Notes: generated by a model from the sequence alone, not told the origin. A stretch of 64,000 bases of DNA from Thermoguttaceae bacterium (GCA_017441605.1 JAFRXD010000042.1:1-64000); one strand, 5' to 3'; counted from the first letter of the stretch, positions 35,072-44,515 are shown. Made by a program: numbers and translations.

Positions 35072-35797
35072 TTATTCCAATGGAGCCCAGTCGTCGGAAT
35101 CGTCGTTCGATTCCTCGACCGTTTCGAGGGGCTCGGGGCGCTCCCAGCCGGACTCGTCCGACCCTCGCGCGTCGAGTTCCGGCTCGTCTTCCGGCTCGCT
35201 CTCCAACTCCGGTTCCGGCTCGTCGCTCGGCTCGTTCTCGGTTTGGACGATCGGTCGCTTGGCGCCGAAGGTCTTGTTGGCGGGGCCGGCGGGCTCGCTC
35301 GCGGAGACCTGCTTCAGGGCGCCGCTGGCGGGGTTTTGCGAGTAGCGCGAGCGGCGCGGGGGAGCGGGGGCCGGCATGAAGTCGGGGAGGGAGCTATTGG
35401 TCGGGGAGGCGTCGTATTGGTCGGGATCCAGCCCGTTTTGGTACGAAGGCGCCAAGCGCGAGGGATCGACGCGCAGCGCGTCGCCGCCCGGGAAGCGCGT
35501 CGCCTCCGCTTCGCGAGCGCTCGCTTCTCGCGGCTTCTCGGATCCGGATCCGGCGAGCCCCTCTTTTTCGAGTTGGGCGCGGAGGCGCTCGTTTTCGCGG
35601 AGCGCGTCGCGCAATTCGAATTTCGCGCGGTAAATCTCGTCTTCGAGCTGGCGGCGCTCGCTGATGAGGATCGCCTCGTTGATCGCGTACTGCTGGCGAC
35701 TCGTGCACCCGGTCGCCGCGAGCGACGCCAAAACGACGATCGCGCCCGTCGCGAACGACGCGATTCCGATTCGCTCGGATTTGTTTGTCGACTTCAT
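35072..35797 (-). CDS. Lipoprotein with coiled coil and acidic C-terminus
   Basis: The start is ATG at 35797, giving 241 residues; a longer open frame upstream runs into the promoter region and is rejected. Residues 1-31 form a lipoprotein signal (hydrophobic core, then LAATGC with Cys31 as the lipidation site). Residues 40-80 are a heptad-like coiled coil (ISERRQLEDEIYRAKFELRD, then LRENERLRAQLEKE). The remainder is Pro/Ser/Glu-rich and ends in an acidic tail (DDSDDWAPLE), probably disordered. It precedes the MMPL exporter by 99 bases under one promoter, so it may be a periplasmic accessory of that exporter. No known family recognised. Confidence 0.75.
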   Translation of the reverse strand: MKSTNKSERIGIASFATGAIVVLASLAATGCTSRQQYAINEAILISERRQLEDEIYRAKFELRDALRENERLRAQLEKEGLAGSGSEKPREASAREAEATRFPGGDALRVDPSRLAPSYQNGLDPDQYDASPTNSSLPDFMPAPAPPRRSRYSQNPASGALKQVSASEPAGPANKTFGAKRPIVQTENEPSDEPEPELESEPEDEPELDARGSDESGWERPEPLETVEESNDDSDDWAPLE

Positions 35798-35887
35798 TTC
35801 GTCCGTCCTTGTCCGCGGTTCGCGCGGCGGTTCCTTCGCCGCGCGCCTGTTCGCGTCTCGATTCGGTTCGAGACCTTTCTCTCCGAG

Positions 35888-35916
35888 AGCATAATCAAAT
35901 CGGTTCCCGGCGTCAA
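35888..35916 (-). promoter_or_regulatory. Promoter of the lipoprotein / MMPL unit
   Basis: On the minus strand TTGACG (35916-35911), 17 bp, TATGCT (35893-35888). The lipoprotein start is 91 bases downstream. Confidence 0.65.
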
Positions 35917-35943
35917 CTTTAGTTTTGGTCCGCGGTCGGACGG

Positions 35944-35968
35944 GCGAACAAAAGCGCCCTCGGCGCCC
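35944..35968 (-). repeat. Dispersed intergenic repeat copy (GAG-loop hairpin)
   Basis: This is the exact reverse complement of 17746-17770 downstream of tatC (25 bases). It contains GCGCC-GAG-GGCGC followed by TTTTG on the minus strand. Here it lies upstream of a promoter, between divergent genes, so it does not terminate any visible gene. Confidence 0.8.
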
Positions 35969-36013
35969 ATCGCGTTGGAAGGACATTATGGACGGGACGG
36001 TCGCTTGAGCGCC

Positions 36014-36042
36014 TTGCGGTCGCGAGATTTTTTTGGTATAAT
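36014..36042 (+). promoter_or_regulatory. Promoter of the second Rpn-type nuclease
   Basis: TTGCGG (36014-36019), 17 bp, TATAAT (36037-36042); the start codon is 45 bases downstream, after an AGGAGG site. Confidence 0.75.
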
Positions 36043-36086
36043 GGGGCCGGTTTGGGGTATTTATTCCCCAAGCGAGGAGGGAGCGA

Positions 36087-37241
36087 ATGAAGATACCAAA
36101 CGACGAGGAGTTCGACCTAGACGACGCGCTTTTCGACGAGCTTTTGAAGAAACTCCGCGAAATGGGAGACGAGCTCAAGGAACTTTCGCAAGTCCACGAC
36201 GCGTATAGTCAAACGCTCTGGGCGGACAAAGTTTTTGCGGAGCAGTTCATAAACGCGTTCCTACCCGAAATAGCAAAGCGTTACGACGCGAAAAACGTCG
36301 ATACGCGTCCGACCGTCTTTTTCGACAAATCCCAGAATAAAATAATCGCCGACGCCATTTGGCGCTTGGAGAGTCTCGCGCCGGGCGAATCTCCATTGTA
36401 CCTTCCGATCGTCTTCGAATTTAAGACGACGGGCAGCCCCAAGGAGGATCGGTTCGCGTATCTCCAAGTCCTCGGGTATTGGATTTCGGCGATGGAAAGG
36501 GAATTGAGCGAAAGCGAGACCGGGATTGTTCCGCAAGCGCTCGCCGTCGTCGTTTATACGGGAACCAACCCCAACCGTCGCCTTGGAGCTTGGCGCGAAT
36601 TGTTTCCGTTGGCTCCGGGTTGCGGAGAATACGGAGTTGACTTTCGCGTAGAGTTTATTAACTTAACCGACCTATACGTTAAGGGGCTGATTAAGGGCGA
36701 ATCGCTTTTGGAGATGGGCTGCTCGGCGCTGGGCTGCGCGGGCGCGCGCCGGATTGTCGAGGATCGTTTTGAACTTCAGAAGAAGCTCTTCGCGTTCTTG
36801 AAGGATCCGAGGCTCGAACGAAAGCGGAAATGGGAAATATTTTGGTCGACGACGTTCTATTGCGCTAGGAACGGCGTCGCGTTTGGGGATATGACCAAGG
36901 CGCAAATGATCGACTTGATAAAAGGCGCGCGCTCTGGAAATTTGGAGGAAAAAATGCGAACGATATTGGAAGTAATGACCGGAAAATCCGCCGAGCAGTA
37001 TTTGGAAGAAGGCGAGCTCAAAGGCGAGCTCAAAGGCGAGCTCAAAGAAGCCCGCAAGTCCGCGATTCGGCAACTTGCGAGGCGGTTTGGCGAAGCGCCC
37101 GAGACAATCGTCGAAAAGTTGGCTAACGTCGAGACGCTCGACGGGCTCAGAGAATTCGAGGACGAAATCTACAATTCCAGTTCGCTGATCGAAGTCGAGT
37201 CGGCGCTCGACAATATTTTGTTGGCCCAAGTCATTAAATAG
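36087..37241 (+). CDS. Rpn/YhgA-like PD-(D/E)XK nuclease
   Basis: The intact 384-residue protein starts at an ATG behind AGGAGG. Asp89 (IIADAIWRLE) and, 22 residues on, Glu111-x-Lys113 (LPIVFEFKTTGSPKEDRFAY) form the nuclease active site. The context FAYLQVLGYW is typical of the transposase_31/Rpn group. Members are DNA endonucleases that stimulate RecA-independent recombination and occur as many paralogues. The C-terminus is helical and includes three in-frame GELK repeats (309-320) and a helical tail. It resembles the frameshifted gene at 14854 in length and layout. It is monocistronic, with its own promoter and a 3' hairpin. Base composition is a little more AT-rich than in adjacent genes, consistent with mobility. 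Confidence 0.82.
   Translation: MKIPNDEEFDLDDALFDELLKKLREMGDELKELSQVHDAYSQTLWADKVFAEQFINAFLPEIAKRYDAKNVDTRPTVFFDKSQNKIIADAIWRLESLAPGESPLYLPIVFEFKTTGSPKEDRFAYLQVLGYWISAMERELSESETGIVPQALAVVVYTGTNPNRRLGAWRELFPLAPGCGEYGVDFRVEFINLTDLYVKGLIKGESLLEMGCSALGCAGARRIVEDRFELQKKLFAFLKDPRLERKRKWEIFWSTTFYCARNGVAFGDMTKAQMIDLIKGARSGNLEEKMRTILEVMTGKSAEQYLEEGELKGELKGELKEARKSAIRQLARRFGEAPETIVEKLANVETLDGLREFEDEIYNSSSLIEVESALDNILLAQVIK
37011..37046 (+). repeat. Three perfect 12-bp in-frame repeats in the nuclease gene
   Basis: The unit GGCGAGCTCAAA occurs three times head to tail, encoding GELK each time, in the helical C-terminal segment. Slippage here would change length by four residues without breaking the frame. 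Confidence 0.95.
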
Positions 37242-37270
37242 GCGCTCGCCGAGGGCGGGTTTTGTTTTTG
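37242..37270 (+). terminator. Probable terminator of the second Rpn-type nuclease
   Basis: Immediately after the TAG comes GCGCTCGCC-GAG-GGCG, then GGTTTTGTTTTTG. The stem is short and imperfect, but it matches the GAG-loop terminator family seen after tatC. Confidence 0.5.
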
Positions 37271-37522
37271 CCGTCGCAACTTTGGCGAAAGACCCTCTCC
37301 CGTCGGTCGCTAGTTTCTTTTGGTCTTATTCTTTCTTTTTTGACTCGCGAACAACCCGCCCCGCCTTGAGTCGCTCTCGCTCGCGATAGCGCGGCGACGG
37401 CGCTCGTGGGGCGTTCTATCGCGCGTTGTCGCGTAGTTGGCGCTCTCGGGAGCGCGTTTCGAAGGGGGCGCAAGAGAACGCGGCTTGCGGCAACTTTCTT
37501 GGGGGGAGTCTCGCTTCGCGGG
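37271..37522 (+). other. Intergenic region with no gene seen
   Basis: Both strands were read between the nuclease and the macroglobulin promoter. There is a T-rich patch (37312-37345) and a small hairpin GCGCTC-TCGG-GAGCGC near 37440-37455. No coding region, tRNA or known RNA was found. Confidence 0.5.
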
Positions 37523-37551
37523 TTGCGGCGCGGGCTCTTTTGTAGTATTAT
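37523..37551 (+). promoter_or_regulatory. Promoter of the alpha-2-macroglobulin gene
   Basis: TTGCGG (37523-37528), 17 bp, TATTAT (37546-37551), followed by a leader of about 70 bases and a GGAGGA site before the start. Confidence 0.65.
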
Positions 37552-37629
37552 GGACGCGCAAGGTCGCGGGCGGGAGTTCGCTCGCGCGAAAACGGCGCTT
37601 TCGAGGCGGAAACGAACGGAGGACGATTT

Positions 37630-40600
37630 ATGACAACGACGAAACGAAGAATTGGCGCGGGGCTCGTCCTTCTGGCGGGGCTCCTTTTTCTGGCGATCGC
37701 GACGCCGCGACTCGTTCTCGGGGCTCCGGACGTTCCCGCCCCGATTCGCGATATTCCCAGACGACCGAGAGGAGCCGAGCCGGTGAAGAAAATCGATCCC
37801 AATTCGCAACGCGTCGAGTTCGCCGGAATCGCGGCGAAGCCGACGGAGGAGCGCGCCAAGGCGCTCGAGGGGCGAAAGCCCGAGGAACTGCTCGAGATCG
37901 GGAGCAAACTACTGAGAGAGAATTTATGCGCCGACGCGGCGGTCTTTTTCGAGGGTATGTTGACCCCCGAGGCTTCGGATCAAATGTTCGTCGCGGGGCT
38001 CGGCAATCTCGACTCCGCGCTCGATATGATCGGAAACGAAGAAGAGCGTTTCGCCAAGATGAGCGAGAAACTCGACGCGGCGCTCGAAGCGCGCCCCGAC
38101 TCGTGGCGCGTTAAAATGACGGTCGCCAATTTGCTCGGCAAATTCCCGAGCGTCTGTCGGTTGGTCGACGGCGGGGTCGTCTACGGGGGGAATCGCTACG
38201 ACGCGAGCGCGCTTTCTTGCTCCGAGCGGCTTTTCGTTCGCCGCCTCCGACTGTTCGAAGAGGCGCTTCCGCTCGTTCGACAAGAGAGCTCCAACGACGG
38301 CGTATGGTATTTTTACGAATCGTTTTTCAACCTCTTTCTTCCTCGGAGCGCGAACAATTATTGGCGCCTCCAGAAGTTGACAAAAACGGACGTTTTGCCC
38401 GATCTCGAGCCGAATAATCAAGCGCTCCGCCAGAACCGTTTCGGGGGCGCGCCGGTCGACGCGGAGGGGAACCCGGTCTTTTTCGAGACGCCCGAGTCGT
38501 ACGAAACGGCGCGAAACGACGGAGAGCGCGTATGGGCGTTGCAGGAGGAAATGTTGCGCCGCGATCCTCCGGAGGATAGACGGGTTTATCTTTTTGTGGA
38601 GCTCGCTCGATTCGCCCAAGAATTGTTCGGCGTTCAAACGCTCTCGAGCTACCGGTTCTTCTTTAACAACGACGCGAATTCCCCCGCCGAAAGCGCGGCG
38701 GACGGGATTTGGTCGCTCCATACGCTAAAAGACTCCGAAACGATCGCGAAGCTGGCGAGCGGGGTCAAGCGATTCGAATTGCCCCCGAACTACGACTACA
38801 TTGAACTTTGGCGAAACGTTGCGGAGTTGGACAAGAAGGGCGCGTTTCGCGACGAGGCGCTTCGCGCGATCGCGACGGAGTATCAGAATCGTCGCCAAAT
38901 GGACAAGGCGGCGGAGGTCTGGAAACAGCTCGCGGAAACCGCCGCCGCGCCGACGAACGGGGACTCGGCGAAACGCGCCTATTCGCAAATCGTCGACCCG
39001 CGCGTTAAGTTCGATTCCAGTTGCTCGGTCGTTGGGGTCGACGCGACGCTCAACGTTCGGTTCCGGAACGCGACGGGGGGCAAGTTCGTCGTTAAGCGGC
39101 TGAACGTCGCGCCGGTTCTCGAGCAGATTCGCTCGAAGAAGTTTTGGCAAAAATACGGTGGCGATAGGCTCGCCGAGGCGCTGAACGACGCGATTTTCTC
39201 CGAGGCGAATCCGACGCTCGCGGAAAAGGCGGGGCGGCGATTCGCGGCGCTCTTTGGCGTCGAGACCAAAATAATCGGGGAGACGGTCGAGACCAAGACG
39301 CTGGAATTCGACTCCGATCCGCTTCACTTCGATCGGGTCGATCGGGTCGAGCTCTCGACGCGCGAGCCGGGGGCGTACCTTTTGGAAGTTTCCGCCGACA
39401 ACGGAAATACCGACTACGCGATTATTTGGCTGCGCGACGTCGCGATCGTTCGCAAGCCGTTCGAGGACGGGACGCGTTACTTCGCGCTCAACGCGAGCTC
39501 CGGGGAGCCGATCCCGAATCAAAAGATCGAGTTCTTCGCGGTTTCCACGAGGTGGAACGGCAAAACGAACGAGAACGTCGTCGAAACCAGGTCGTTCGAG
39601 AAAACGACCGACTCGGACGGCTCGGTTCTCGTAGAGCCAATCGACGTTTCCAACAACGGCTCGGCGCAAATTCTCGCGGTCGTTCCCAAGTCGGGCGGGT
39701 CCAAAACGGAGGCCTCGCAGTTCTCGTTTTTGGACTTCGAGAATTTTACGCGGATCGACCCGGATCGCGGTCGCTACCCGGATAATCCGCGCGCGTTCTT
39801 TATGTCGGATCGCCCGATCTATCGACCGGGGCAGAAGGCGGAGTTTAGTTTCGTCGTCGGAAATCCGCAATACGACGCGCCGGAAAAGTCCGTCTGGGCG
39901 GGGAAAGAAGCCGAGTATCGGATTAGTTCGCCGAACGGGGAGGAAGTCGCGAAGAAACGGGTTAAACTCGACGATTACGGCGTTTTTAACGACGCGTTCG
40001 AGCTCCCGACCGACGCGAAACTGGGGGTTTACAACGTCGAGCTCGCGCGCCAATTCCACGCCGACGGTCGAACCGACCAGTTCTTGGGGAACGGCTCGTT
40101 CCGACTGGAAGAGTATCGCAAGCCGGAGTTTATCGTAACGGTCGACGCGCCGAAAGACCCGATCGCCCTCGGCGACAAGTTTAAGGCGAAAATCAACGCG
40201 AAGTACTACTTCGACGCCCCCGTGACCAAGGCGACCGTCTCGTACAAAGTCCAGCGAACGAACCACTACTCGACCTACTGGCCCGCTCGATATTGGGACT
40301 GGTTCTACGGTTGCGGCTACTGGCAGTTCGCCTACGATTGCGAGTGGTACCCCGGGTGGACCCGCTGGGGGTGCAAGCGGCTCGCGCCGCCCTTTGGGTT
40401 CGGGGGCATGGGCGGGGGATTTTACCCCGGTCCTTTCGGGGGTTCCGGGGTTCCCGAGGTCGTTCTCGAAGGGGAAACGGAAATCGGCGAGGACGGGACT
40501 TGCGAGATCGAGATCGACTCGTCCCTCGCGAAATTGATCTTCCCGAACGACGACCAAGAGTACTCGATTACCGCCGAGGTTACCGACGCGTCGCGTCGAA

Positions 40601-43600
40601 CGATCGTCGGGAACGGGAAGGTTTACGCCGCGCGCGAGCCGTTCAAGACCTACGTCTGGTTCGATCGCGGATTCTATCGGATCGGGGACAAAATGAACCT
40701 CGGGTTCCAGGCGCGTCGGGTCGACGGGAAGTCGGTCGCCGGAAACGCCGAAATTAAGCTGTTTAAAATCGCGTACGAAGCGACCGACGACGAGTCGGTC
40801 AAGCCGATCGAGACCGAGGTCTATTCGACGAGCGCGAAGCTCGACGAGTCGGGTTGCGGGGAGGTCGCGCTCTCGGCGAAAGAACCGGGGCAGTATCGCG
40901 TTTCGTGCGTCGTCGCCTCGGAGAACGGAATCGAGGAAGAGGGCGGACAACTGATCGTCGTTCGCGGAACGAATCCCAAACCGAGCGACAAAGCGGAGTT
41001 CCGTTTCAACTCGCTCGAAATTATCCCGGACAAGCCGGAGTACTCGGTCGGGGACGTCGCGCATATTCAGATCGCGTCGAACAATCCGGACGCGTTCGTC
41101 TTGTTCGCGGCGCGCCCGAAAGGGGCGGTCCTCCCCGGGAAGCCGAACTTCGTTAAGCTGGAGAACGGAACGGCTTGCGTCGACGTCAAAATCGAGGTCG
41201 CGGACCAGCCGAACATTTTCGTTCAGGCGGCGACGGTTTTCGGGGGCAGATTGTTCCAAGAGCAGCGCGAGCTCGCGGTTCCGCCCGAGAAGCGCGTTTT
41301 GGACGTCGCGCTTGAGCCGAGCGCCGAGCGCGTTAAGCCGGGCGCCAAAGCGACGATCAAGGCGCGACTGACCGACGTCGACGGGAAACCGGTCGTCGGG
41401 CGAACGGTCGTAACGGTTTACGACAAATCGCTCGATCAAGTCGCGGGGTGGTCGAACGTCGGGGACGTTCGGGAATTCTTCTGGAAGTGGCGTCGATACG
41501 CCAATATCCTCTCCGGGGACAATCTCTCGAGCGCGACGTTCTACGACGCGTTCCATTTGATCAAGCCGGACGACTACCAAACCCGAATGCAATCGATCGA
41601 CGCGCTGGGGGACGCGATCGGAGCGGCTTACGGCGGCATAGAATTCTTTGCCGACGGGCTCCCCGGCGCGCGCGGCGGCGCGCGCAAGTCGATGGCGTTG
41701 CGCAGGTCGGGCCGCGCCGAGGCGATGGAAATAGCGGAGGAGGAGGCGGTGGCGCTCGACGACGCCGATATGGTTCTGGCCGCGCCCGCCGCCCCGGCGC
41801 CGGAGGCGAAATCCGAGTTCGCGGCGGGCGCGATGGGAGGCGCCATGAACGTAATGACTCTCGCCGCGAAGCCTTCGAACGCGTTCGACGACGCCAAGTT
41901 CGCGGGGGACGAGGCCGAGGAGAGCGAGAGCGCCCCGTTGGTCGAGGCGGTCGTTCGCAAGAACTTAGCGGACGTCGCCTACTGGGCGGCGGATCTCCAG
42001 CCGGACGACGACGGGGTAATCGAAATCGAAGTCGATATGCCGGAGAATCTTACGACGTGGCGAATCCGCGCCTGGTCGGTCGGGGACGGATTGCGCGTCG
42101 GTTCCGGCGAGGCGGAGCTCGTTACGAGCAAAGACGTTATCGTGAGAACGGTCAAGCCGCGCTTCCTGACGCAAAAGGACGAGGTCGTTCTCTCGGCGAA
42201 CGTTCACAATTATCTCGAGTCCGAGAAGAAAGTTCAAGTCTCCATTGAATTTCCGAAGGACGACCCCGAGAAGTCTAGCGCGACGCTGGCGCTCCTCGCG
42301 GGAAGCGAGCCGGTTCGCGAAGTCGTCGTTCCCGCGAGCGGGGAGGCGCGCGTCGATTGGACGGTTCGCGCCGAAACCCCGGGCGTTTCGACGTTTGTCA
42401 TGAAGGCGCTGACCGACGAGGAATCGGACGCGATCCAAGAGACGATTTCCGTGAAAGAGCACGGAATCGACAAGCAGATCGCGGTCTCCGGGCAGATTCC
42501 GAAGCCGGACGAGGACGCGGAGAACGCGTCGGAAACGGTTCGGGAGTCGACGTTTACGATGACGATTCCCGAGGAGCGCCGCCCCGAGACGACGCGCCTT
42601 ACGGTTCGGTTCTCGCCGACCTTGGCGGGGGCGATTCTCGACGCCCTGCCGTATCTGATGGAGTATCCCTACGGTTGCGCGGAACAGACGCTGAACAAAT
42701 TCCTTCCGCTCGTTCGCGCCCAGCGCGCGCTCATGGAGTCGGGGGTCGATTTGGCGAAGCTCCAAGAGAAGCGCGTCAATTTGAACGCGCAGGAGCTTGG
42801 GGACGCTCAAACGCGCGCGAAACAGTGGAATCGTAGAGCGTTGGAGAACCCGGTCTTCGACGTCGAAAGGGCGCGCGCCTTCGCGGCGGCGGGGATCGAG
42901 AAGCTGCAGTCGACGCAGAATCCCGACGGCGGCTGGGGCTGGTTCTACGGCCCCGGCGCGACCTCTTCGAAAACGATTACCCCGCTCGTCGCGCAAGGGC
43001 TCCAAATCGCCCTGCAATGCGACCAACAAGTCGACCCGGGAACCTTGCAAAGGGCGACGAGCCTAATGCTCGAATGGGAGCGCGACAGCGTCGTTAAGCT
43101 GATTCGCGGAAAGGTTTGGACCGACGAACAGAAGCGCGAGAATCGTTGGAACGAATGGAAAGAGAAAGCGGACTCGACAGACGCGGCGATCTATTTCGCG
43201 CTTTCGTCGCTCGGAATCCAGCCGAGCGAGTTCGGTGATTTCGTCGACTACGACAAAGCGGCGCTTAAAACTTCCGATCCCGCGCAAGTTCATTCGACGA
43301 TGAAGGAGCTGATTTGGGAGGCGCGAACCGAGTTGTCGCTCTATTCGCTCTCGCTCTACGGGCTCGCGCTGACCGACGAGCCGGTTCGAGGCGACGCCAC
43401 TAAAGCGAAAATCGAGGGCGTTTTGGCGGTTCTCTCGCAGTACCGCAAGGTCGACGAGGAGAACCAAACGGTTTGGCTCGATCTCGAGCGATACTCGGGC
43501 TGGCTCTTCTGGTCGTGGTACGGGGGCGAGTTCGAAACGCAAGCGCGCTATTTGCAACTCCTCGTTCGCGCGGATCGCGAGACGCTCGAGAAGCTCGGGC

Positions 43601-44439
43601 TCGCCGACGACGCGCCGCGATTCGTTAAATACCTGCTAAACAATCGCAAGAACGCGACTTACTGGCGCTCCACGCGCGACACGGCGCTCTGCGTCGAGGC
43701 GTTCTCGGAGTACCTGCAAAAGACGCGGGAGCTGGCGCCGAACGAAACGGTCGAGGTTCTCCTCGACGGGAAAGTCGAGAAGACGGTCGAGTTTACGCCC
43801 GACAATCTCTTCGAGGCGGACGGAACCCTCGAGCTTTCGCCCGAGGAGCTCGCGTCGGGAGATCGCGAGATAACCCTGCGCGTCAAAGGAGACGGACCGC
43901 TCTACTACAACGCGTACCTGCAATTCTTTACGCTGGAAGACCCGATCGAGAAGGCGGGACTCGAGCTCAAGACCGAGCGCCGCTACTACAAGTTGGTCGA
44001 GAAGAAAGACGCGACGACGACGGTCGAGGGCGGGCGCGGTCAAGCGGTCGATATGAAAGTCGAGCGCTACGAGCGGGTTCCGCTCAATAGCGGGGACGAG
44101 GTAACGAGCGGCGATTTGATCGAGGTCGAGCTGCTCGTCGACAGCAAGAACGACTACGAGTCGATTCTGCTCGAGGACGCCAAGCCCGCCGGATACGAGC
44201 CGACCGAAGAGCTTAGCGGCTATAACGGCAACGCGCTCGGGGCTTACGTCGAGTACCGAGACGACCGCGTTTGCTTCTTCGCCGACCGCGTCCCGCAAGG
44301 GCGGTCCGTCGTTACCTATCGGCTCCGCGCCGAGACCCCCGGCAAGTTCTCCGCGCTTCCGACCAAGATCTGGGCGATGTACGCGCCGGAGCTCAAAGGG
44401 AACGCCGACGAGTTCAAGACGAAGGTTTTGGACAGGTAG
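37630..44439 (+). CDS. Alpha-2-macroglobulin family protein with thioester motif (2269 aa)
   Basis: Bacterial alpha-2-macroglobulins trap proteases: cleavage of a bait region exposes an internal thioester that binds the attacker. A signal peptide covers residues 1-31. The N-terminal 500 residues are helical, family-specific sequence. The MG2-type motif FMSDRPIYRPGQKAEFSF lies near 720. A Gly/Tyr/Trp-rich insert is at 880-935. A low-complexity Ala/Glu/Met-rich stretch (about 1337-1437) is the likely bait. The A2M domain (VDMPENLTTWRIRAWSVG) is followed by the thioester motif GCAEQ with Cys1683, then an alpha-helical TED (to about 2040) and the receptor-binding-like C-terminus (RRYYKLVEKK onwards). 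A lipidation cysteine is not evident, so it is probably periplasmic. Its paralogue follows directly. Confidence 0.9.
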   Translation: MTTTKRRIGAGLVLLAGLLFLAIATPRLVLGAPDVPAPIRDIPRRPRGAEPVKKIDPNSQRVEFAGIAAKPTEERAKALEGRKPEELLEIGSKLLRENLCADAAVFFEGMLTPEASDQMFVAGLGNLDSALDMIGNEEERFAKMSEKLDAALEARPDSWRVKMTVANLLGKFPSVCRLVDGGVVYGGNRYDASALSCSERLFVRRLRLFEEALPLVRQESSNDGVWYFYESFFNLFLPRSANNYWRLQKLTKTDVLPDLEPNNQALRQNRFGGAPVDAEGNPVFFETPESYETARNDGERVWALQEEMLRRDPPEDRRVYLFVELARFAQELFGVQTLSSYRFFFNNDANSPAESAADGIWSLHTLKDSETIAKLASGVKRFELPPNYDYIELWRNVAELDKKGAFRDEALRAIATEYQNRRQMDKAAEVWKQLAETAAAPTNGDSAKRAYSQIVDPRVKFDSSCSVVGVDATLNVRFRNATGGKFVVKRLNVAPVLEQIRSKKFWQKYGGDRLAEALNDAIFSEANPTLAEKAGRRFAALFGVETKIIGETVETKTLEFDSDPLHFDRVDRVELSTREPGAYLLEVSADNGNTDYAIIWLRDVAIVRKPFEDGTRYFALNASSGEPIPNQKIEFFAVSTRWNGKTNENVVETRSFEKTTDSDGSVLVEPIDVSNNGSAQILAVVPKSGGSKTEASQFSFLDFENFTRIDPDRGRYPDNPRAFFMSDRPIYRPGQKAEFSFVVGNPQYDAPEKSVWAGKEAEYRISSPNGEEVAKKRVKLDDYGVFNDAFELPTDAKLGVYNVELARQFHADGRTDQFLGNGSFRLEEYRKPEFIVTVDAPKDPIALGDKFKAKINAKYYFDAPVTKATVSYKVQRTNHYSTYWPARYWDWFYGCGYWQFAYDCEWYPGWTRWGCKRLAPPFGFGGMGGGFYPGPFGGSGVPEVVLEGETEIGEDGTCEIEIDSSLAKLIFPNDDQEYSITAEVTDASRRTIVGNGKVYAAREPFKTYVWFDRGFYRIGDKMNLGFQARRVDGKSVAGNAEIKLFKIAYEATDDESVKPIETEVYSTSAKLDESGCGEVALSAKEPGQYRVSCVVASENGIEEEGGQLIVVRGTNPKPSDKAEFRFNSLEIIPDKPEYSVGDVAHIQIASNNPDAFVLFAARPKGAVLPGKPNFVKLENGTACVDVKIEVADQPNIFVQAATVFGGRLFQEQRELAVPPEKRVLDVALEPSAERVKPGAKATIKARLTDVDGKPVVGRTVVTVYDKSLDQVAGWSNVGDVREFFWKWRRYANILSGDNLSSATFYDAFHLIKPDDYQTRMQSIDALGDAIGAAYGGIEFFADGLPGARGGARKSMALRRSGRAEAMEIAEEEAVALDDADMVLAAPAAPAPEAKSEFAAGAMGGAMNVMTLAAKPSNAFDDAKFAGDEAEESESAPLVEAVVRKNLADVAYWAADLQPDDDGVIEIEVDMPENLTTWRIRAWSVGDGLRVGSGEAELVTSKDVIVRTVKPRFLTQKDEVVLSANVHNYLESEKKVQVSIEFPKDDPEKSSATLALLAGSEPVREVVVPASGEARVDWTVRAETPGVSTFVMKALTDEESDAIQETISVKEHGIDKQIAVSGQIPKPDEDAENASETVRESTFTMTIPEERRPETTRLTVRFSPTLAGAILDALPYLMEYPYGCAEQTLNKFLPLVRAQRALMESGVDLAKLQEKRVNLNAQELGDAQTRAKQWNRRALENPVFDVERARAFAAAGIEKLQSTQNPDGGWGWFYGPGATSSKTITPLVAQGLQIALQCDQQVDPGTLQRATSLMLEWERDSVVKLIRGKVWTDEQKRENRWNEWKEKADSTDAAIYFALSSLGIQPSEFGDFVDYDKAALKTSDPAQVHSTMKELIWEARTELSLYSLSLYGLALTDEPVRGDATKAKIEGVLAVLSQYRKVDEENQTVWLDLERYSGWLFWSWYGGEFETQARYLQLLVRADRETLEKLGLADDAPRFVKYLLNNRKNATYWRSTRDTALCVEAFSEYLQKTRELAPNETVEVLLDGKVEKTVEFTPDNLFEADGTLELSPEELASGDREITLRVKGDGPLYYNAYLQFFTLEDPIEKAGLELKTERRYYKLVEKKDATTTVEGGRGQAVDMKVERYERVPLNSGDEVTSGDLIEVELLVDSKNDYESILLEDAKPAGYEPTEELSGYNGNALGAYVEYRDDRVCFFADRVPQGRSVVTYRLRAETPGKFSALPTKIWAMYAPELKGNADEFKTKVLDR

Positions 44440-44468
44440 CGGTCGGGTTCGGCGCTAGTTTCTTTCTC

Positions 44469-44515
44469 CTCGACGTCGACTCTTTATCGAGCGAGTCGGC
44501 GTCGAGGCGCCTTTT
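44469..44515 (+). terminator. Probable terminator between the two macroglobulin genes
   Basis: A 14-bp stem with one G-T pair, CTCGACGTCGACTC (44469-44482) with GAGTCGGCGTCGAG (44493-44506), is followed by GCGCCTTTTAT. The T-run is displaced by five bases, so some readthrough is likely. Confidence 0.6.

Noticed and set aside
37271..37629. tRNA or riboswitch before the macroglobulin gene
   Set aside because: No T-loop or acceptor pairing and no known aptamer pattern could be found; only a promoter and small hairpins are visible.
38725..41592. 955-codon open frame on the minus strand
   Set aside because: Antisense to the macroglobulin gene; composition is a meaningless Arg/Leu/Val/Asp mix with no motif.
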